A stretch of 64,000 nucleotides of DNA from Allobosea vaviloviae (GCF_001298265.1 NZ_LGSZ01000048.1:372001-436000); one strand, 5' to 3'; shown: positions 9,319 through 18,992, numbered from the stretch's first letter. Made by a program: numbers and translations. Notes: generated by a model not told the origin, from the sequence alone.

Positions 9319-9335
9319 ATGACGAAATTCGTCAT
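9319..9335. promoter_or_regulatory. Perfect palindrome, probable TetR operator
   Basis: ATGACGAA-A-TTCGTCAT is an exact 8+1+8 inverted repeat in the leader of the TetR gene, the size and symmetry expected for a TetR-dimer operator. Autoregulation is inferred from position only. Confidence 0.5.
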
Positions 9336-9505
9336 TCGTCAACATTTTGGCAGATAAGGTCTTTAGCCAAAATCTCCTGCCGCATGCGGTCACTGCATTG
9401 ATCTGTATCAAGCGGCCGGGTGGCGACGCCCGGATGCGCTGAACCGCCCGGTTGCTGAACGCCTCCCGAGAGGTCCTGTTCCTCCTGCGGCGGTCGGTCG
9501 CTGCC

Positions 9506-10990
9506 TTATCCCGGCAAGGAGCGGCTGCGCGCCAGCGCCAGAATCGCGTCGATGTCGAGATGGCATTCGAGATGAGCGGCGAGCCTGTCGAGCGTCGCTT
9601 CAACGTCATCGTCATAGCGCAGGCGCGAGGTGGCGCCGCCACCGCCGATCTGCGCAAGCCAGGCGGCGCGGACCGAATCCGAGGCGAATACGCCATGGAG
9701 ATAGCTGCCGGTGACACGTCCGTCGGGGCTGGCTGCGCCCTCCATCCTGTCTGCGACCCGAAACGGTGCGCGCGCCACGTCGGCGCCATCCGTCGCGCCG
9801 AGATGGATCTCGTAGGCACGGCCGAGCGATGCGCTCGCCACATGGACGAAATCGACCTCGCGCACGGTCTTGTCGCCTTCCAGAACGGTCTCGACGTCGA
9901 GCAGGCCGAGACCATCAGCCTCGCCGGCCGGCCCTTCCAGGCCCAGCGGATCGCGAACCACGCGGCCGAGGATCTGGTAGCCGCCGCAAAGCCCCAGGAT
10001 ATGCCCGCCGCGCCGGCGATGCGCGCGGATGTCGATATCCCAGCCCTGCGCCCGCAGCGCCGCGAGGTCCCTCAGCGTCGTCTTCGAGCCCGGCAGGATG
10101 ATCAGATCGGCATCCCCCGGCAGGGCCTGGCCGGGGGCGGCCATGACGAGATCCACGTCCGGCTCGAGCTTCAGAGGGTCGAGATCGTCGAAATTCGCGA
10201 TGCCGGGCAGGATCGGCACGGCGATCTTCAACCGTGCCCCCGGTTTGGCGGCGCTCGCGCGCAGATCGAGGCCGTCTTCGGCCGGCAGGCGCGCCGCGGC
10301 TGCAAACCAGGGGACGACGCCGAGGCAGGGCCAGCCCGTCGCGTTTCCGATGGTCGCGACACCGTCGGCAAACAACGCGACCTCGCCCCGGAAGCGGTTG
10401 ACGGCAAAGGCGCGGATCATGGCGCGGTCGGCCTCCTCCAGAACCGCATGCGTGCCGACGAGGCTGGCGATGACGCCGCCGCGGTCGATGTCGCCGACCA
10501 GGAGCGCCGGCACGTCGGCGGCGCGGGCGAAGCCGAGATTGGCGATGTCGCGGGCGCGCAGATTGGTCTCGGCCGGAGAGCCCGCGCCTTCCACGATGAC
10601 GAGATCGGCATCGGCGCAGATGCGCTCGAAACTCTCCAGCACCCTGGGCAGGAAATCCCCGCGCCGGGCGAAATCGCCCGAGGCGAGATGTCCGGCGACC
10701 CGCCCCTGCAGGATGATCTGGCTGCCGGCCTCGCCTTCAGGCTTCAGCAGCACCGGGTTCATATCGACATGCGGGGGGATGCGTGCGGCGCGCGCCTGAA
10801 GCGCCTGCGCCCGGCCGATCTCACCGGCCGCCGTGGCTGCGGCATTGTTCGACATGTTCTGCGGCTTGAACGGCGCGACCTTCAGCCCGCGGTCGGCGAA
10901 CAGCCGGCACAGCCCCGCGACGATCAGCGACTTGCCCACATTGGAGCCGGTGCCGAGGATCATGATGGCAGGTGTGCGGGGCTGGACCAT
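9506..10990 (-). CDS. cobQ: Cobyric acid synthase CobQ
   Basis: Glutamine-dependent amidotransferase that amidates four side chains (b, d, e, g) of adenosylcobyrinic acid a,c-diamide in cobalamin synthesis. The N-terminal dethiobiotin synthetase-like domain begins with GTGSNVGKS (nucleotide loop) and KPQNMSNNA. The C-terminal class I glutaminase domain has the nucleophile Cys in [11 protein letters not shown] and the His in SYLHGVF. The 494-residue length is normal. No other cobalamin gene and no B12 riboswitch box are visible nearby, so it stands alone here. Confidence 0.96.
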   Translation of the reverse strand: MVQPRTPAIMILGTGSNVGKSLIVAGLCRLFADRGLKVAPFKPQNMSNNAAATAAGEIGRAQALQARAARIPPHVDMNPVLLKPEGEAGSQIILQGRVAGHLASGDFARRGDFLPRVLESFERICADADLVIVEGAGSPAETNLRARDIANLGFARAADVPALLVGDIDRGGVIASLVGTHAVLEEADRAMIRAFAVNRFRGEVALFADGVATIGNATGWPCLGVVPWFAAAARLPAEDGLDLRASAAKPGARLKIAVPILPGIANFDDLDPLKLEPDVDLVMAAPGQALPGDADLIILPGSKTTLRDLAALRAQGWDIDIRAHRRRGGHILGLCGGYQILGRVVRDPLGLEGPAGEADGLGLLDVETVLEGDKTVREVDFVHVASASLGRAYEIHLGATDGADVARAPFRVADRMEGAASPDGRVTGSYLHGVFASDSVRAAWLAQIGGGGATSRLRYDDDVEATLDRLAAHLECHLDIDAILALARSRSLPG

Positions 10991-11291
10991 GCGCCTGCTT
11001 ATGCGTGGGGGATGCCCGGAGCAACCGGACAGCGCGTCGATCCTGCGATGTGGGAGAGGGTCACCGGTTCACGCCAAACCCACTACGCCAAAGGGGCGAA
11101 GTCGCAGCGGGCGCTCGTCGTGAACCGGCTTCGACCAATAAAGACTGATCGCTGATGAATGTCAATAATCATCAGTTCGTATTTTACGCGACCCGGCTTG
11201 CTCGCATTGGGCCATGCCAGACCGCGTGCGTCGCGCACGCCACCATGCTAAACGCGCGGCCAGTTTTCTCGGCTGCAGGCGACGACCCGCG
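10991..11291. other. Intergenic region between cobQ and the aminotransferase
   Basis: This ~300-base divergent gap carries no convincing gene. Its only clear structure is a 10-base inverted repeat (listed separately) and an AT-richer patch around 11130-11185 that probably holds the aminotransferase and cobQ promoters. I looked for a cobalamin riboswitch B12 box and found none. Confidence 0.5.
11064..11128. repeat. Widely spaced inverted repeat
   Basis: Arms CCGGTTCACG and CGTGAACCGG match perfectly and are separated by 45 bases. No gene lies between them. It could be a remnant of a small palindromic element or a long-stem structure in the cobQ leader; nothing further can be said. Confidence 0.4.
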
Positions 11292-12452
11292 ATGAATCCG
11301 ATTTTCTCCGCCCTTCCGACCAGCGTCTTCGAGGTGATGTCGCAACTGGCCCGCGAGACCGGCGCGGTCAATCTGGGGCAGGGCTTTCCCGATGATCCCG
11401 GCCCGCTCGACGTTCGTCAGAAGGCCGCCGATGCGGTGGTCAACGGCTGGAACCAGTATCCGCCGATGATGGGGCTGCCCGAGCTGCGCCAGGCCACGGC
11501 GGCGCATTACAAGCGCTGGCAGGGGCTCGATCTCGATCCCGACAGCGAGATCATGGTGACCTCGGGCGCGACCGAGGCGATCGCGGGCGCGCTGATGGCG
11601 CTGATTTCGCCAGGCGACGAGGTCGTGCTGTTCGAGCCGATGTACGACGCCTATGTCCCGCTGGTGCGCCGCGCCGGCGGCATCCCGAAATTCGTGACGC
11701 TGACGCCGCCGCATTTCGGGCTGAGCGAGGAGGCCCTGGCGAAGGCCTTCTCGCCCCGGACCAAGGCCGTGCTGTTCAACAACCCGCTGAACCCGACCGC
11801 GACGATCTTCAGCCCGGCCGATCTCGACCTGCTCGCCGCTTTCTGCATCCGCCATGATGCGGTGGCAATCTGCGACGAGGTCTGGGAGCATGTCGTCTTC
11901 GACGGCCACCGTCATGTCTCGATGCGGGGCCGGCCCGGCATGGGCGAGCGCACCGTCAAGATCTCGTCGGCCGGCAAGATCTTCTCGCTGACGGGCTGGA
12001 AGGTCGGTTTGGTGATGGCGGCGCCGCCATTGATGAGGGTGCTGGCCAAGGCGCATCAATACATCACCTTCACCACGCCGCCGAACCTGCAGGCCGCCGT
12101 TGCCTATGGGCTTGGCAAGGACGACAGCTATTTCGAGGGGATGCGGGCGGATTTCCAGCGCTCGCGCGACCGTTTCGCCGAGGGGCTCACCGGGCTTGGC
12201 TTCAGCGTGCTGCCGAGCGTCGGCACCTATTTCCTCAATGTCGACATTGCGGCGTTGGGGGAAAGCGATGATGTCGATTTCTGCAAGAGGCTGGTCACCG
12301 AAAACGGCGTCGCCGCGATCCCGGTCAGCGCCTTCTATGCGGAAGGCGCGGTCAAGACCGTCGTCCGCTTCTGCTTCGCCAAGCGTGACGCGACACTGGA
12401 TGCGGCGCTGGAGCGGCTGGCCGACTGGCAAAGGACCCGTTCGGCGGCGTGA
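11292..12452 (+). CDS. PLP-dependent aminotransferase, class I/II
   Basis: Fold-type I aminotransferase of the methionine/kynurenine aminotransferase-like (YbdL/DapC-like) group. Signature parts are in order: NLGQGFPDDPGP near the N-terminus, a cofactor-site SGATEAIAGA near residue 95, NNPLNPTATIF near 165, CDEVWEHVVFDG near 200 (PLP-ring Asp), and the Schiff-base Lys in SSAGKIFSLTGWKVG near 235. The ATG used gives MNPIFSALP, the usual family N-terminus, and ignores an upstream open extension. Substrate range cannot be fixed by sequence. The 386-residue length is standard. Confidence 0.88.
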   Translation: MNPIFSALPTSVFEVMSQLARETGAVNLGQGFPDDPGPLDVRQKAADAVVNGWNQYPPMMGLPELRQATAAHYKRWQGLDLDPDSEIMVTSGATEAIAGALMALISPGDEVVLFEPMYDAYVPLVRRAGGIPKFVTLTPPHFGLSEEALAKAFSPRTKAVLFNNPLNPTATIFSPADLDLLAAFCIRHDAVAICDEVWEHVVFDGHRHVSMRGRPGMGERTVKISSAGKIFSLTGWKVGLVMAAPPLMRVLAKAHQYITFTTPPNLQAAVAYGLGKDDSYFEGMRADFQRSRDRFAEGLTGLGFSVLPSVGTYFLNVDIAALGESDDVDFCKRLVTENGVAAIPVSAFYAEGAVKTVVRFCFAKRDATLDAALERLADWQRTRSAA

Positions 12453-12467
12453 TCCAGGAATCTGGGT

Positions 12468-13877
12468 TCAGCTCTTTCCCGTCACACGGGCCTTGCCCAT
12501 TGCCTCGGCCATGCCGCCGGCGATCACGAGCTTCTTCTGCAACGCGGCGGCGTCGGCACTGTGGCCCGCCGAGCGCATCGCCTCGACGGCAGCGGCGATC
12601 TGCATGAGGGCCCGCTGTGCCAGCTCCCGATCCTGACGGCGCGCGGCGAGCTTCATCGACGCCAAACCCTGATCGGCCGAACTTTTCGCCCAGAGCTGCG
12701 GCGTCGTCTCGCGACGGCGCTCTTCGAGTGCCGACCCGAAGGCGGCGATCGCCTCCTCCAGCACCACGGGCTCGCTGTAGCGTTCGCCCATGGCCGCAAG
12801 CACACTGCCCATCTGATCCTGCAACTCGGCCCAGCGCAGCGGCTCCTGCGGGCGGTCCACCGCCTGGGCGACCCGATTGAAGCCGTTGAAGGCGCGTTCA
12901 AGCAAAGCGAGGTCGTTCTGGCGCTTGCCGAGTGCGGAGCGGGCACGCGAGATCAGATGTTCGGCCTCCAGCCAGCGCGCCTCGTCGCCCTTGCGGTCCC
13001 AGGCGGCCAGCGCGGTGGCGAACGCCGTGACCGCCTCCTCCAGCATGGCATCGTCTTCGCGGGTTTCCCCGAGGGTGACGGCGATCCGGCCAAAACGAAC
13101 CTTCAGCGAGCGCCAGAGCGCCGGCGCCTGCTCGCGTCGGAGGTCCTCCAGCGCGGTGAGATAGCAGGATGCGGCCTGGTCGAGCAGCGATGGGTCATCG
13201 AGCAGGGCGGCAAGACCGGCCAGCGCGACGCCCAGCCGCTCCTGCACGGAGGCCCAGCTCACGGTCTCCTCGAAATTGTCGAGGCCGGCCAGGAGGACCC
13301 GATAATGCGTGATCGCGGCATCGAACCCGGACCGGTCGCCGAATTCCTCGCCCAGCCGCGCCAGCGCGTCGCCCTGGAACAAGGCCAGTTCAAGGCTGCG
13401 GGCGGGGTCCGCCAGGCCAACGATCGCGGAGGCTTCGGCGTAGCGCTTCGCCGCCTCGCGGCAGGATTGCGGCGCCAGATCGAGCTGGCTCACGGCGCCT
13501 CGGTCGGCGCGGGTGTCGCCGGTCGCGATCCGGCGTGCCGGCGGGAGATCCGAGAGATTGGTCAGTTCGCCGAGAATCTGCAGTTCGGCCTGGGCCAGCG
13601 CCTTGTCGACCTCGGCGAAGCTCCCGCTTTCGAGGGCAGCGGCGGCGCGCGACCGCCAGGCCGCGAGCGTGGTGTCTGCTACGGGAGCCGCAAGACGACG
13701 GCGCAGCACGGCGGCATCGGCTGCGCGACGCGTCAGCAGGCGTTCCAGCGCGACGAGATCGGCTGCGGCCGCGGCCTTCACCAGCGGTGCGGCCATGGCA
13801 AGCAGGATCGGCGGCGGCACGGAATGCCGCTTCGCAACGCGCGCGATAAGAGCCGCCAGATCGTCGGGCTTCGCCAC
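12468..13877 (-). CDS. Tetratricopeptide-like repeat protein of unknown function
   Basis: 469-residue protein without signal peptide or membrane helices. The C-terminal two-thirds is built from degenerate ~50-60 residue repeats of the pattern W-x(5)-LG-x-AL-x-LG-x(8)-LEEA-x(2)-AF-x(2)-AL, a TPR variant common in Hyphomicrobiales. The best repeat copies run from about residue 220 to 430 (for example LEEAVTAFATALAAWDRKG and LEEAIAAFGSALEERRRE). The first 110 residues are Ala-rich helical sequence with no repeat. It is probably a scaffold for protein-protein contacts; neighbours give no clue. It converges with the aminotransferase gene 15 bases away. Confidence 0.7.
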   Translation of the reverse strand: MAKPDDLAALIARVAKRHSVPPPILLAMAAPLVKAAAAADLVALERLLTRRAADAAVLRRRLAAPVADTTLAAWRSRAAAALESGSFAEVDKALAQAELQILGELTNLSDLPPARRIATGDTRADRGAVSQLDLAPQSCREAAKRYAEASAIVGLADPARSLELALFQGDALARLGEEFGDRSGFDAAITHYRVLLAGLDNFEETVSWASVQERLGVALAGLAALLDDPSLLDQAASCYLTALEDLRREQAPALWRSLKVRFGRIAVTLGETREDDAMLEEAVTAFATALAAWDRKGDEARWLEAEHLISRARSALGKRQNDLALLERAFNGFNRVAQAVDRPQEPLRWAELQDQMGSVLAAMGERYSEPVVLEEAIAAFGSALEERRRETTPQLWAKSSADQGLASMKLAARRQDRELAQRALMQIAAAVEAMRSAGHSADAAALQKKLVIAGGMAEAMGKARVTGKS

Positions 13878-13994
13878 GATAGTACCGTCCCCAGGCCCCC
13901 GCCGAGTCAGTCCAGTTTGGTCAGCCGGCCAACTATCGTGCAGCCGGCTGACACATGTCAGTGGGTTCGCAAGCGCGATCCACAGCGCATCGAT

Positions 13995-14345
13995 TTATTT
14001 CGCGGCGATGGCCGCGATCTCGACCGTGAACTGCGGTGCTGCGAGCTTGGCCTCGACGGTGGCGCGGCCCGGCGTCTGGCCGGCGACGACCCACTTGTCC
14101 CAGACGGCGTTCATCTCGGCGAAGGTCGACATGTCCGCCAGCCAGATGTTGACCATCAGCAGCTTGCTCTTGTCGGTGCCCGCCTCGGCCAGAAGGCCGT
14201 CGATGATGCCGAGGATGTCGGCGGTCTGCTCGGCGACGCTCTTGCCGGCAGCCTCGCCCGCAACCTGGCCGGCCAGATAGACGGTGTCGCCATGGACGAC
14301 GGCCTTGGCCATACGCGGGCCGGCGGCGATGCGCTGAATGCTCAT
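13995..14345 (-). CDS. RidA family protein
   Basis: 116-residue YjgF/YER057c/UK114-type protein. Family members hydrolyse reactive enamine/imine intermediates made by PLP enzymes, or related substrates. Visible hallmarks are the strand VYLAGQVAGE, EQTADILGIIDGLLAEAGTDKSKLLMVNIWLADM, and FAEMNAVWDKWV. The C-terminal motif GRATVEAKLA has Ala-Thr-Val-Glu where the archetype has R(A/V)xVxV, with the glutamate of the active site present. The ATG chosen has AGGAG 8 bases upstream; the longer frame adds 19 unsupported residues. Confidence 0.87.
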   Translation of the reverse strand: MSIQRIAAGPRMAKAVVHGDTVYLAGQVAGEAAGKSVAEQTADILGIIDGLLAEAGTDKSKLLMVNIWLADMSTFAEMNAVWDKWVVAGQTPGRATVEAKLAAPQFTVEIAAIAAK

Positions 14346-14427
14346 GATGAAATCTCCTGGAAATGGGCGTTCGCTGGTAGCCTGTGCTGAAGGCTTGCGC
14401 AACGCCGCGCAGGTTGCGTGCGTTCCG

Positions 14428-14874
14428 TTAGGTCAGGAAAACCCAGCCCGCCCAGATCATGGCATATCGGGCGGCCTTTCCGGCAAGGACAAGCCCGACA
14501 AACCGGATCAGCGGATAGTTGAGCGTGCCCGCCACAAAGGTCAGCGGGTCGCCACCGATCGGCAGCCAGGCGAAGAGCAGGGACGGCCAGCCGAAACGCG
14601 CGAACCACCCTTGCGCCTGTTCGAGCCGGCGCGGATCGGGCCGCATCCGCCTCGGCAGTTTCTCGACGCCATGCCGCGCGATCAGCCTGCCAAGCCACCA
14701 GTTCACCACCGAGCCTGCCGTGTTGGCGAGGCTGGCGACCAGGAACAGCGCCAGCGGATCGACGCTGCGCGCGGCGAGCAAACCGAGGAAGACCGCTTCC
14801 GACTGGGCCGGGAGCAGCGTCGCCGCGACAAAGGCCGCGCCCGCCATCCCGGCAAGCGACCAGAACGCCTCCAT
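14428..14874 (-). CDS. YqaA/DedA-like membrane protein
   Basis: 148-residue inner-membrane protein of the YqaA branch of the DedA/SNARE-associated (VTT) family, whose members are linked to lipid-carrier flipping and envelope homeostasis. Three to four hydrophobic helices are visible with the family features LLPAQSEAVFLGLL, NTAGSVVNWWLGRL and FAWLPIGGDPLTFVAGTL. The ATG overlaps the coaA stop by one base (TGATG), implying translational coupling with coaA. Confidence 0.82.
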   Translation of the reverse strand: MEAFWSLAGMAGAAFVAATLLPAQSEAVFLGLLAARSVDPLALFLVASLANTAGSVVNWWLGRLIARHGVEKLPRRMRPDPRRLEQAQGWFARFGWPSLLFAWLPIGGDPLTFVAGTLNYPLIRFVGLVLAGKAARYAMIWAGWVFLT

Positions 14875-15848
14875 CAGAGCCGGCGCAGTGCAACCTGCTG
14901 GATGCGGTGGCTGGCGCCTTTGGTCAGGATCAGGCTGGCGCGCTGGCGGGTCGGCAGGATGTTCTCCTGCAGATTGGGCAGGTTGATTCCGGTCCAGAGA
15001 CCTTCCGCGATCGAGAATGCCTCGTCCTCGCCGATCTCGGCATATTTGCGGAAGAAGGAGCGCGGGTCGCGGAAGGCCGTCTGGCGCAGCGTCATGAAGC
15101 GGTTGACGTACCAGCGGTGCAGATCGTTCTCGTCGGCGTCGAGATAGACGGAGAAATCGAAGTAATCCGAAACGAAGGGGATGACCGTGCCGTCCTTGGG
15201 CATCCGGCTCGGCTGGAGGACGTTCAGCCCTTCGAGGATCAGGATGTCGGGCCGCTCCACCGTCACCGTCTCGCCGGGCACCACATCGTAGACGAGATGC
15301 GAATAGACCGGGGCCGCGACCTGGGGCTTGCCGGCCTTGACGTCGGAGAGGAAGCGCAGGATGGCCGCGCCGTCATAGCTCTCGGGGAAGCCCTTGCGCT
15401 GCATCAGCCCGCGCCGGTCGAGCTCGGCATTGGGCAGAAGAAAGCCGTCGGTGGTGACGAGTTCGACCTTGGGCGTGTTCGGCCAACGCGACAGGAGCGC
15501 CTTGAGCACGCGCGCCGTGGTCGATTTGCCGACCGCCACCGAGCCGGCGACGCCGATGATGTAGGGCACCTTGACCTCGGCCTCGGCCAGCAGGAAGCGC
15601 TGCGTCGCCTTGAACAGCCCCTGCGTCGCCGCGACATACAGCGAGAGCAGGCGCGACAGCGGCAGGTAGATCGCGACGATCTCGTCGATCGAGATCGGGT
15701 CGTTGATCGATTGCAGCTTGGTCAGGTCGTCGACCGACAGCGTCAGCGGCGTGTCGGCACGCAAATGCGCCCACTCGTCGCGCGAGAAGGTGCGATAGGG
15801 CGAGCCGAGATCGGGATCATGCGGGGCGGGGATCACGCGCTGGTCCAT
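14874..15848 (-). CDS. coaA: Type I pantothenate kinase CoaA
   Basis: Catalyses the first step of coenzyme A synthesis, ATP-dependent phosphorylation of pantothenate. The P-loop [12 protein letters not shown] is at about residues 98-109, followed by [11 protein letters not shown] (catalytic Asp) and KGFPESYD. The family signature ILEGLNVLQ and [16 protein letters not shown] are also present. The start at [10 protein letters not shown] was taken because the open extension overlaps hisE and is not conserved. Gene order hisF-hisE-coaA is common in alphaproteobacteria and suggests one transcript. Confidence 0.95.
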   Translation of the reverse strand: MDQRVIPAPHDPDLGSPYRTFSRDEWAHLRADTPLTLSVDDLTKLQSINDPISIDEIVAIYLPLSRLLSLYVAATQGLFKATQRFLLAEAEVKVPYIIGVAGSVAVGKSTTARVLKALLSRWPNTPKVELVTTDGFLLPNAELDRRGLMQRKGFPESYDGAAILRFLSDVKAGKPQVAAPVYSHLVYDVVPGETVTVERPDILILEGLNVLQPSRMPKDGTVIPFVSDYFDFSVYLDADENDLHRWYVNRFMTLRQTAFRDPRSFFRKYAEIGEDEAFSIAEGLWTGINLPNLQENILPTRQRASLILTKGASHRIQQVALRRL

Positions 15849-15900
15849 GATGCGACCCGCATTCCAAGCTTCGAGGTTCAACGCGGGACTAGCCTCGATC

Positions 15901-16218
15901 TCACAGGGGCCGTGCGGCTTTCTCCGCCAGACCGGAGCGCACGGTGCGAGCCTCAAGCTGGCTCAAGACGTCCTGCAATGCAACATTTCTGGCCTTGAGT
16001 ACAACCAAGAGATGATAGAGCACGTCCGCGCTCTCGGCGATCAGCTCAGCGCGATCGCCCTTCACGGCGGCGATGACGGCCTCGACCGCCTCCTCGCCGA
16101 ACTTCTTGGCGCAGCGCTCGGGCCCGGCGGCGAGCAGCTTCGCCGTCCAGGATTCATCGGGCGAAGCCGCGGCGCGCTCGGCGATGCGGGCTTCGAGATC
16201 GGTGAGGGTGAAGGTCAT
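15901..16218 (-). CDS. hisE: Phosphoribosyl-ATP diphosphatase HisE
   Basis: Second step of histidine synthesis, hydrolysis of PR-ATP to PR-AMP. The 105-residue all-helical protein has the MazG-like metal motif [10 protein letters not shown] followed by [14 protein letters not shown], giving the Glu-x2-Glu and Glu-x2-Asp ligands. It lies between hisF and coaA on the same strand; an inverted-repeat element separates it from hisF. Confidence 0.95.
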   Translation of the reverse strand: MTFTLTDLEARIAERAAASPDESWTAKLLAAGPERCAKKFGEEAVEAVIAAVKGDRAELIAESADVLYHLLVVLKARNVALQDVLSQLEARTVRSGLAEKAARPL

Positions 16219-16227
16219 GCTGCCCTC

Positions 16228-16360
16228 CTGTCATTCCGGGGCGCGCCGTAGGCGCGAACCCGGAATCCACGACTTGGTGAGACATTCGATACCCAGTCGC
16301 AGGCGGCTCGCCCAGTCGTGGGTTCCGGGTTCTTCGCTGCGCGAAGCCCCGGAATGACAG
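16228..16360. repeat. Intergenic palindromic repeat between hisF and hisE
   Basis: The ends CTGTCATTCCGGGGC and GCCCCGGAATGACAG are exact 15-base inverted repeats 133 bases apart. The interior repeats the theme (CCCGGAATCCACGACT against CGTGGGTTCCGGG), so the whole element can fold into one long hairpin. It resembles the REP/RPE-like intergenic elements of Rhizobiales and belongs to a GTCATTCCGGGG subfamily. It sits inside the presumed his operon. Confidence 0.8.
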
Positions 16361-16382
16361 GCCGAAGGAGTCCCGCCACGAC

Positions 16383-17147
16383 TCAGTCGAGCCTCATCAT
16401 GAGCCCGGCGTGGGCCATATGCGCCTTGGCCTGCTGAATCGTATAGGTGCCGAAATGGAAGATCGAGGCGGCAAGCACGGCTGAGGCATGGCCTTCGCGA
16501 ACGCCGTTCACGAGATCGTCGAGATCGCCGACGCCGCCCGAGGCGATCACGGGCACCGTGACCGCGTCCGCAATGGCGCGTGTGAGGCCCAGATCATAGC
16601 CGACCTTGGTGCCGTCGCGATCCATCGAGGTCACCAGCAATTCGCCGGCCCCCAGCGACGCGACCTCCTGTGCGAAGGCCACGGCCTCGAGCCCGGTGGG
16701 GTTGCGTCCGCCATGGGTAAAGATCTCCCAGCGGCCGGGCGTCACCTGCTTGGCGTCGATCGCGACCGTAATGCACTGCGCGCCGAACTTTTCGGCCGCC
16801 TCCTTGACGAATTGCCGGTTGGTCACGGCGGCCGTGTTGATCGAGACCTTGTCGGCGCCGGCCAGCAGCAGCCCCCGGATGTCCTCGACCTTGCGCACGC
16901 CGCCACCAACCGTCAGCGGCATGAAGCAGGCTTCCGCCGTGCGCGTCACCACATCGAACAGGATGCCGCGATCCTCATGGCTCGCGGTGATGTCGAGGAA
17001 GCAGAGTTCGTCGGCGCCCGCCGCATCATAGGCCTTGGCGGCCTCGACGGGGTCGCCCGCATCGACGAGGTCGAGGAACTGCACGCCCTTGACGACACGG
17101 CCGTCCTTGACGTCGAGGCAGGGGATGACGCGGGTCTTCAGGGTCAT
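16383..17147 (-). CDS. hisF: Imidazole glycerol phosphate synthase cyclase subunit HisF
   Basis: Beta/alpha-barrel cyclase that, with the HisH glutaminase, makes imidazole glycerol phosphate and AICAR. The catalytic Asp in [14 protein letters not shown] (Asp11) and the second in VAIDAKQ (around residue 130) are present, as are both phosphate-binding motifs LTVGGGVR and IASGGVGD. The 254-residue length is exact for the family. Confidence 0.97.
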   Translation of the reverse strand: MTLKTRVIPCLDVKDGRVVKGVQFLDLVDAGDPVEAAKAYDAAGADELCFLDITASHEDRGILFDVVTRTAEACFMPLTVGGGVRKVEDIRGLLLAGADKVSINTAAVTNRQFVKEAAEKFGAQCITVAIDAKQVTPGRWEIFTHGGRNPTGLEAVAFAQEVASLGAGELLVTSMDRDGTKVGYDLGLTRAIADAVTVPVIASGGVGDLDDLVNGVREGHASAVLAASIFHFGTYTIQQAKAHMAHAGLMMRLD

Positions 17148-17323
17148 GGGGCAAGGTCGATCGAGGCTGGCGCGCGAATGTCGCGGCCACTCTTAGAGCA
17201 TTGCCGGCGAAAGCGGAATGTGTGGCGGTGGCCGTTGCGGCAGGGCTTGTTCCTTGCTCGGCTGCCGGACGTTCCAACGCCAGAGGTTGGGGCACTGATG
17301 AACCTGAGGCTCCGCCCGGAGCC

Positions 17324-18076
17324 TCAGTAACCCGCCGCGCGCCTGATCAGGTCGATCCCGACGATGGTTAGGATCGCCTTGATCGCCGCCAGGAACCAGC
17401 GTTCCGGCAGCCTCTCCAGCAGCTTCGTCCCCGCCATCGTGCCGGCGAAGCCCGAGACGATCATCGCCGCGATCAGCGGCAGCCAGTCGGCGAAGGCAAA
17501 GCCGAGCGCCCCGAATGCGAAGACCTTGAGCAGATGCTGGATCGTCGTGCAGGCGGCGTGGGTGGCGATGAGCTGGCGCTTCTCCAGCCCGAGCGGCAGC
17601 AACAGCGCCTGAACGAAGGGGCCGGTCGCGCCCACGAACATGGTGATGATGGTCGAGAGGCCGCCGCCGATGACTAGGCCGCTCGATGCCAGGCCGGGAA
17701 TGCGCGGCTTCGGCAGCCAGGCCATCACCAGGATGAAGGCGCCGAGCAGGCCGAGCAGGATGCGCTCCGGCAGCTCGACCACCAGCCAGGCGCCGATCAG
17801 CACGCCGACCACAGAACCAATGGTGAAGCGCGCGACCAGCGGCCAGACCGCATGCGCCTGCTGCACGAGGGTGCGCCCGACATTGGAGCCGACTTGCACC
17901 AGCCCATGCACGGCGATGATCACGGCTGGCGGCACCGTGCCGGCGAGCGCACCCAGCATCGCAACCCCGCCGCCGATGCCGAAGGCGGCGGTGAAGGCCG
18001 AGGTCATGAAGCTGACCGCGATCAGCAGAAGCGCGATGGCGGGCGCGACGCCAGCCGGCAGGAACGTGTCGAGCAT
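17324..18076 (-). CDS. Sulfite exporter TauE/SafE family permease
   Basis: 250-residue polytopic membrane protein with about eight hydrophobic helices in two related halves, the duplicated layout of the TauE/SafE (DUF81) family. These proteins export sulfite, sulfoacetate or other organic anions. The half-repeat motif is visible as AAFGIGGGVAML in the first half and VIGGGLSTIITMFVGATGPF in the second. The ATG used precedes the first helix; the frame extends upstream to 18202 with an Arg-rich stretch that is unlikely to be translated. No sulfur gene is adjacent, so the substrate is open. Confidence 0.85.
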   Translation of the reverse strand: MLDTFLPAGVAPAIALLLIAVSFMTSAFTAAFGIGGGVAMLGALAGTVPPAVIIAVHGLVQVGSNVGRTLVQQAHAVWPLVARFTIGSVVGVLIGAWLVVELPERILLGLLGAFILVMAWLPKPRIPGLASSGLVIGGGLSTIITMFVGATGPFVQALLLPLGLEKRQLIATHAACTTIQHLLKVFAFGALGFAFADWLPLIAAMIVSGFAGTMAGTKLLERLPERWFLAAIKAILTIVGIDLIRRAAGY

Positions 18077-18319
18077 GAAGACCGCGAGGGCGCGAGGGGG
18101 GCGGGCCTTCCTTGCTACACCTGCCCGCAGCCCCGGGCAAAGCCGGCGGCGCAGGTCGCGGAGGCTGTCCGCGCAGGGCCTTGTCCGCATGTTAGAAACC
18201 ACATTCCGGCTCGGCGCTTTACATGGACCTCCCGAGAGCGTTTCCTTCAGGGAATGGCGGCGGATATCGCTCCGACAACGCCAAAGCGTTCAACAGTTGC
18301 GTCTTTGCGGAGTGGTGTG

Positions 18320-18973
18320 ATGCGTCGCATGTTCGGCCTGATGGCCGTTATATTTTTGTCGTGGGCTTCCGTAGGGTCAGTGCAGGCCGGCGTCGATGTC
18401 CGCGTCGATATCGCGGCCCAGCGCATCCAGGTCACGACGACCGATGGCGAGGCCTATAACTGGGCGATCTCCTCGGGCCGCAAGGGCTTCCGCTCGCCCA
18501 ACGGCGTGTACCGCCCGACGCGGCTGGAAAAGAACTGGTACTCGCGCAAATATGGCGGCGCGATGCCCAACGCGGTGTTCTTCCGCGGCGGGTACGCCAT
18601 CCATGGCACGACAGCGGTCGGCGCGCTCGGCCGCCCGGCCTCGCATGGCTGCATCCGCCTGCACCCGACCAATGCCGCCAAGCTCTTCGCCCTGGTCAAG
18701 AAGCACGGCGCCAGCCAGACGAGGATCGCGCTGAACGGTGCGGCCAATGACGGCCTGTCGCAATTCGCCAAGGCGTCTGGCAAGGTGAAGGTGTCCGGCG
18801 GCACCAAGACCAAGATCGCCAAGGCCAAGGCGAAGGAGCGCGCAGCCATCGCCCAGCAGCGCAAGGCGCCGAACTGGGATGCCGCACGCGGGGAGATCCT
18901 GCTGCGTCCCGCTCTGCCGGCTGGCGCCTTCGGGTATCAGCCCTATATGAGCAGCGGCCCGCGCTGGCGGTAG
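18320..18973 (+). CDS. L,D-transpeptidase (YkuD domain), exported
   Basis: Peptidoglycan cross-linking or protein-anchoring enzyme acting in the periplasm. A signal peptide (MRRMFGLMAVIFLSWASVGSVQA) is followed directly by the catalytic YkuD domain: strands VDIAAQRIQVTT and ISSGRKGFRSPNGVY, then the active-site motif IHGTTAVGALG and SHGCIRLHP with catalytic Cys around residue 112. The last ~60 residues are Lys/Ala-rich (KTKIAKAKAKERAA), probably disordered or wall-contacting. The start has GCGGAG 7 bases upstream and is the only one that leaves a proper signal peptide. Confidence 0.9.
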   Translation: MRRMFGLMAVIFLSWASVGSVQAGVDVRVDIAAQRIQVTTTDGEAYNWAISSGRKGFRSPNGVYRPTRLEKNWYSRKYGGAMPNAVFFRGGYAIHGTTAVGALGRPASHGCIRLHPTNAAKLFALVKKHGASQTRIALNGAANDGLSQFAKASGKVKVSGGTKTKIAKAKAKERAAIAQQRKAPNWDAARGEILLRPALPAGAFGYQPYMSSGPRWR

Positions 18974-18992
18974 TTGTCGGCCAGGACAACGC

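Noticed and set aside
9452..11155. 567-codon plus-strand open frame
   Set aside because: Opposite cobQ; no start context or domains.
10991..11160. Cobalamin riboswitch ahead of cobQ
   Set aside because: No B12 box or matching stem pattern on the minus strand.
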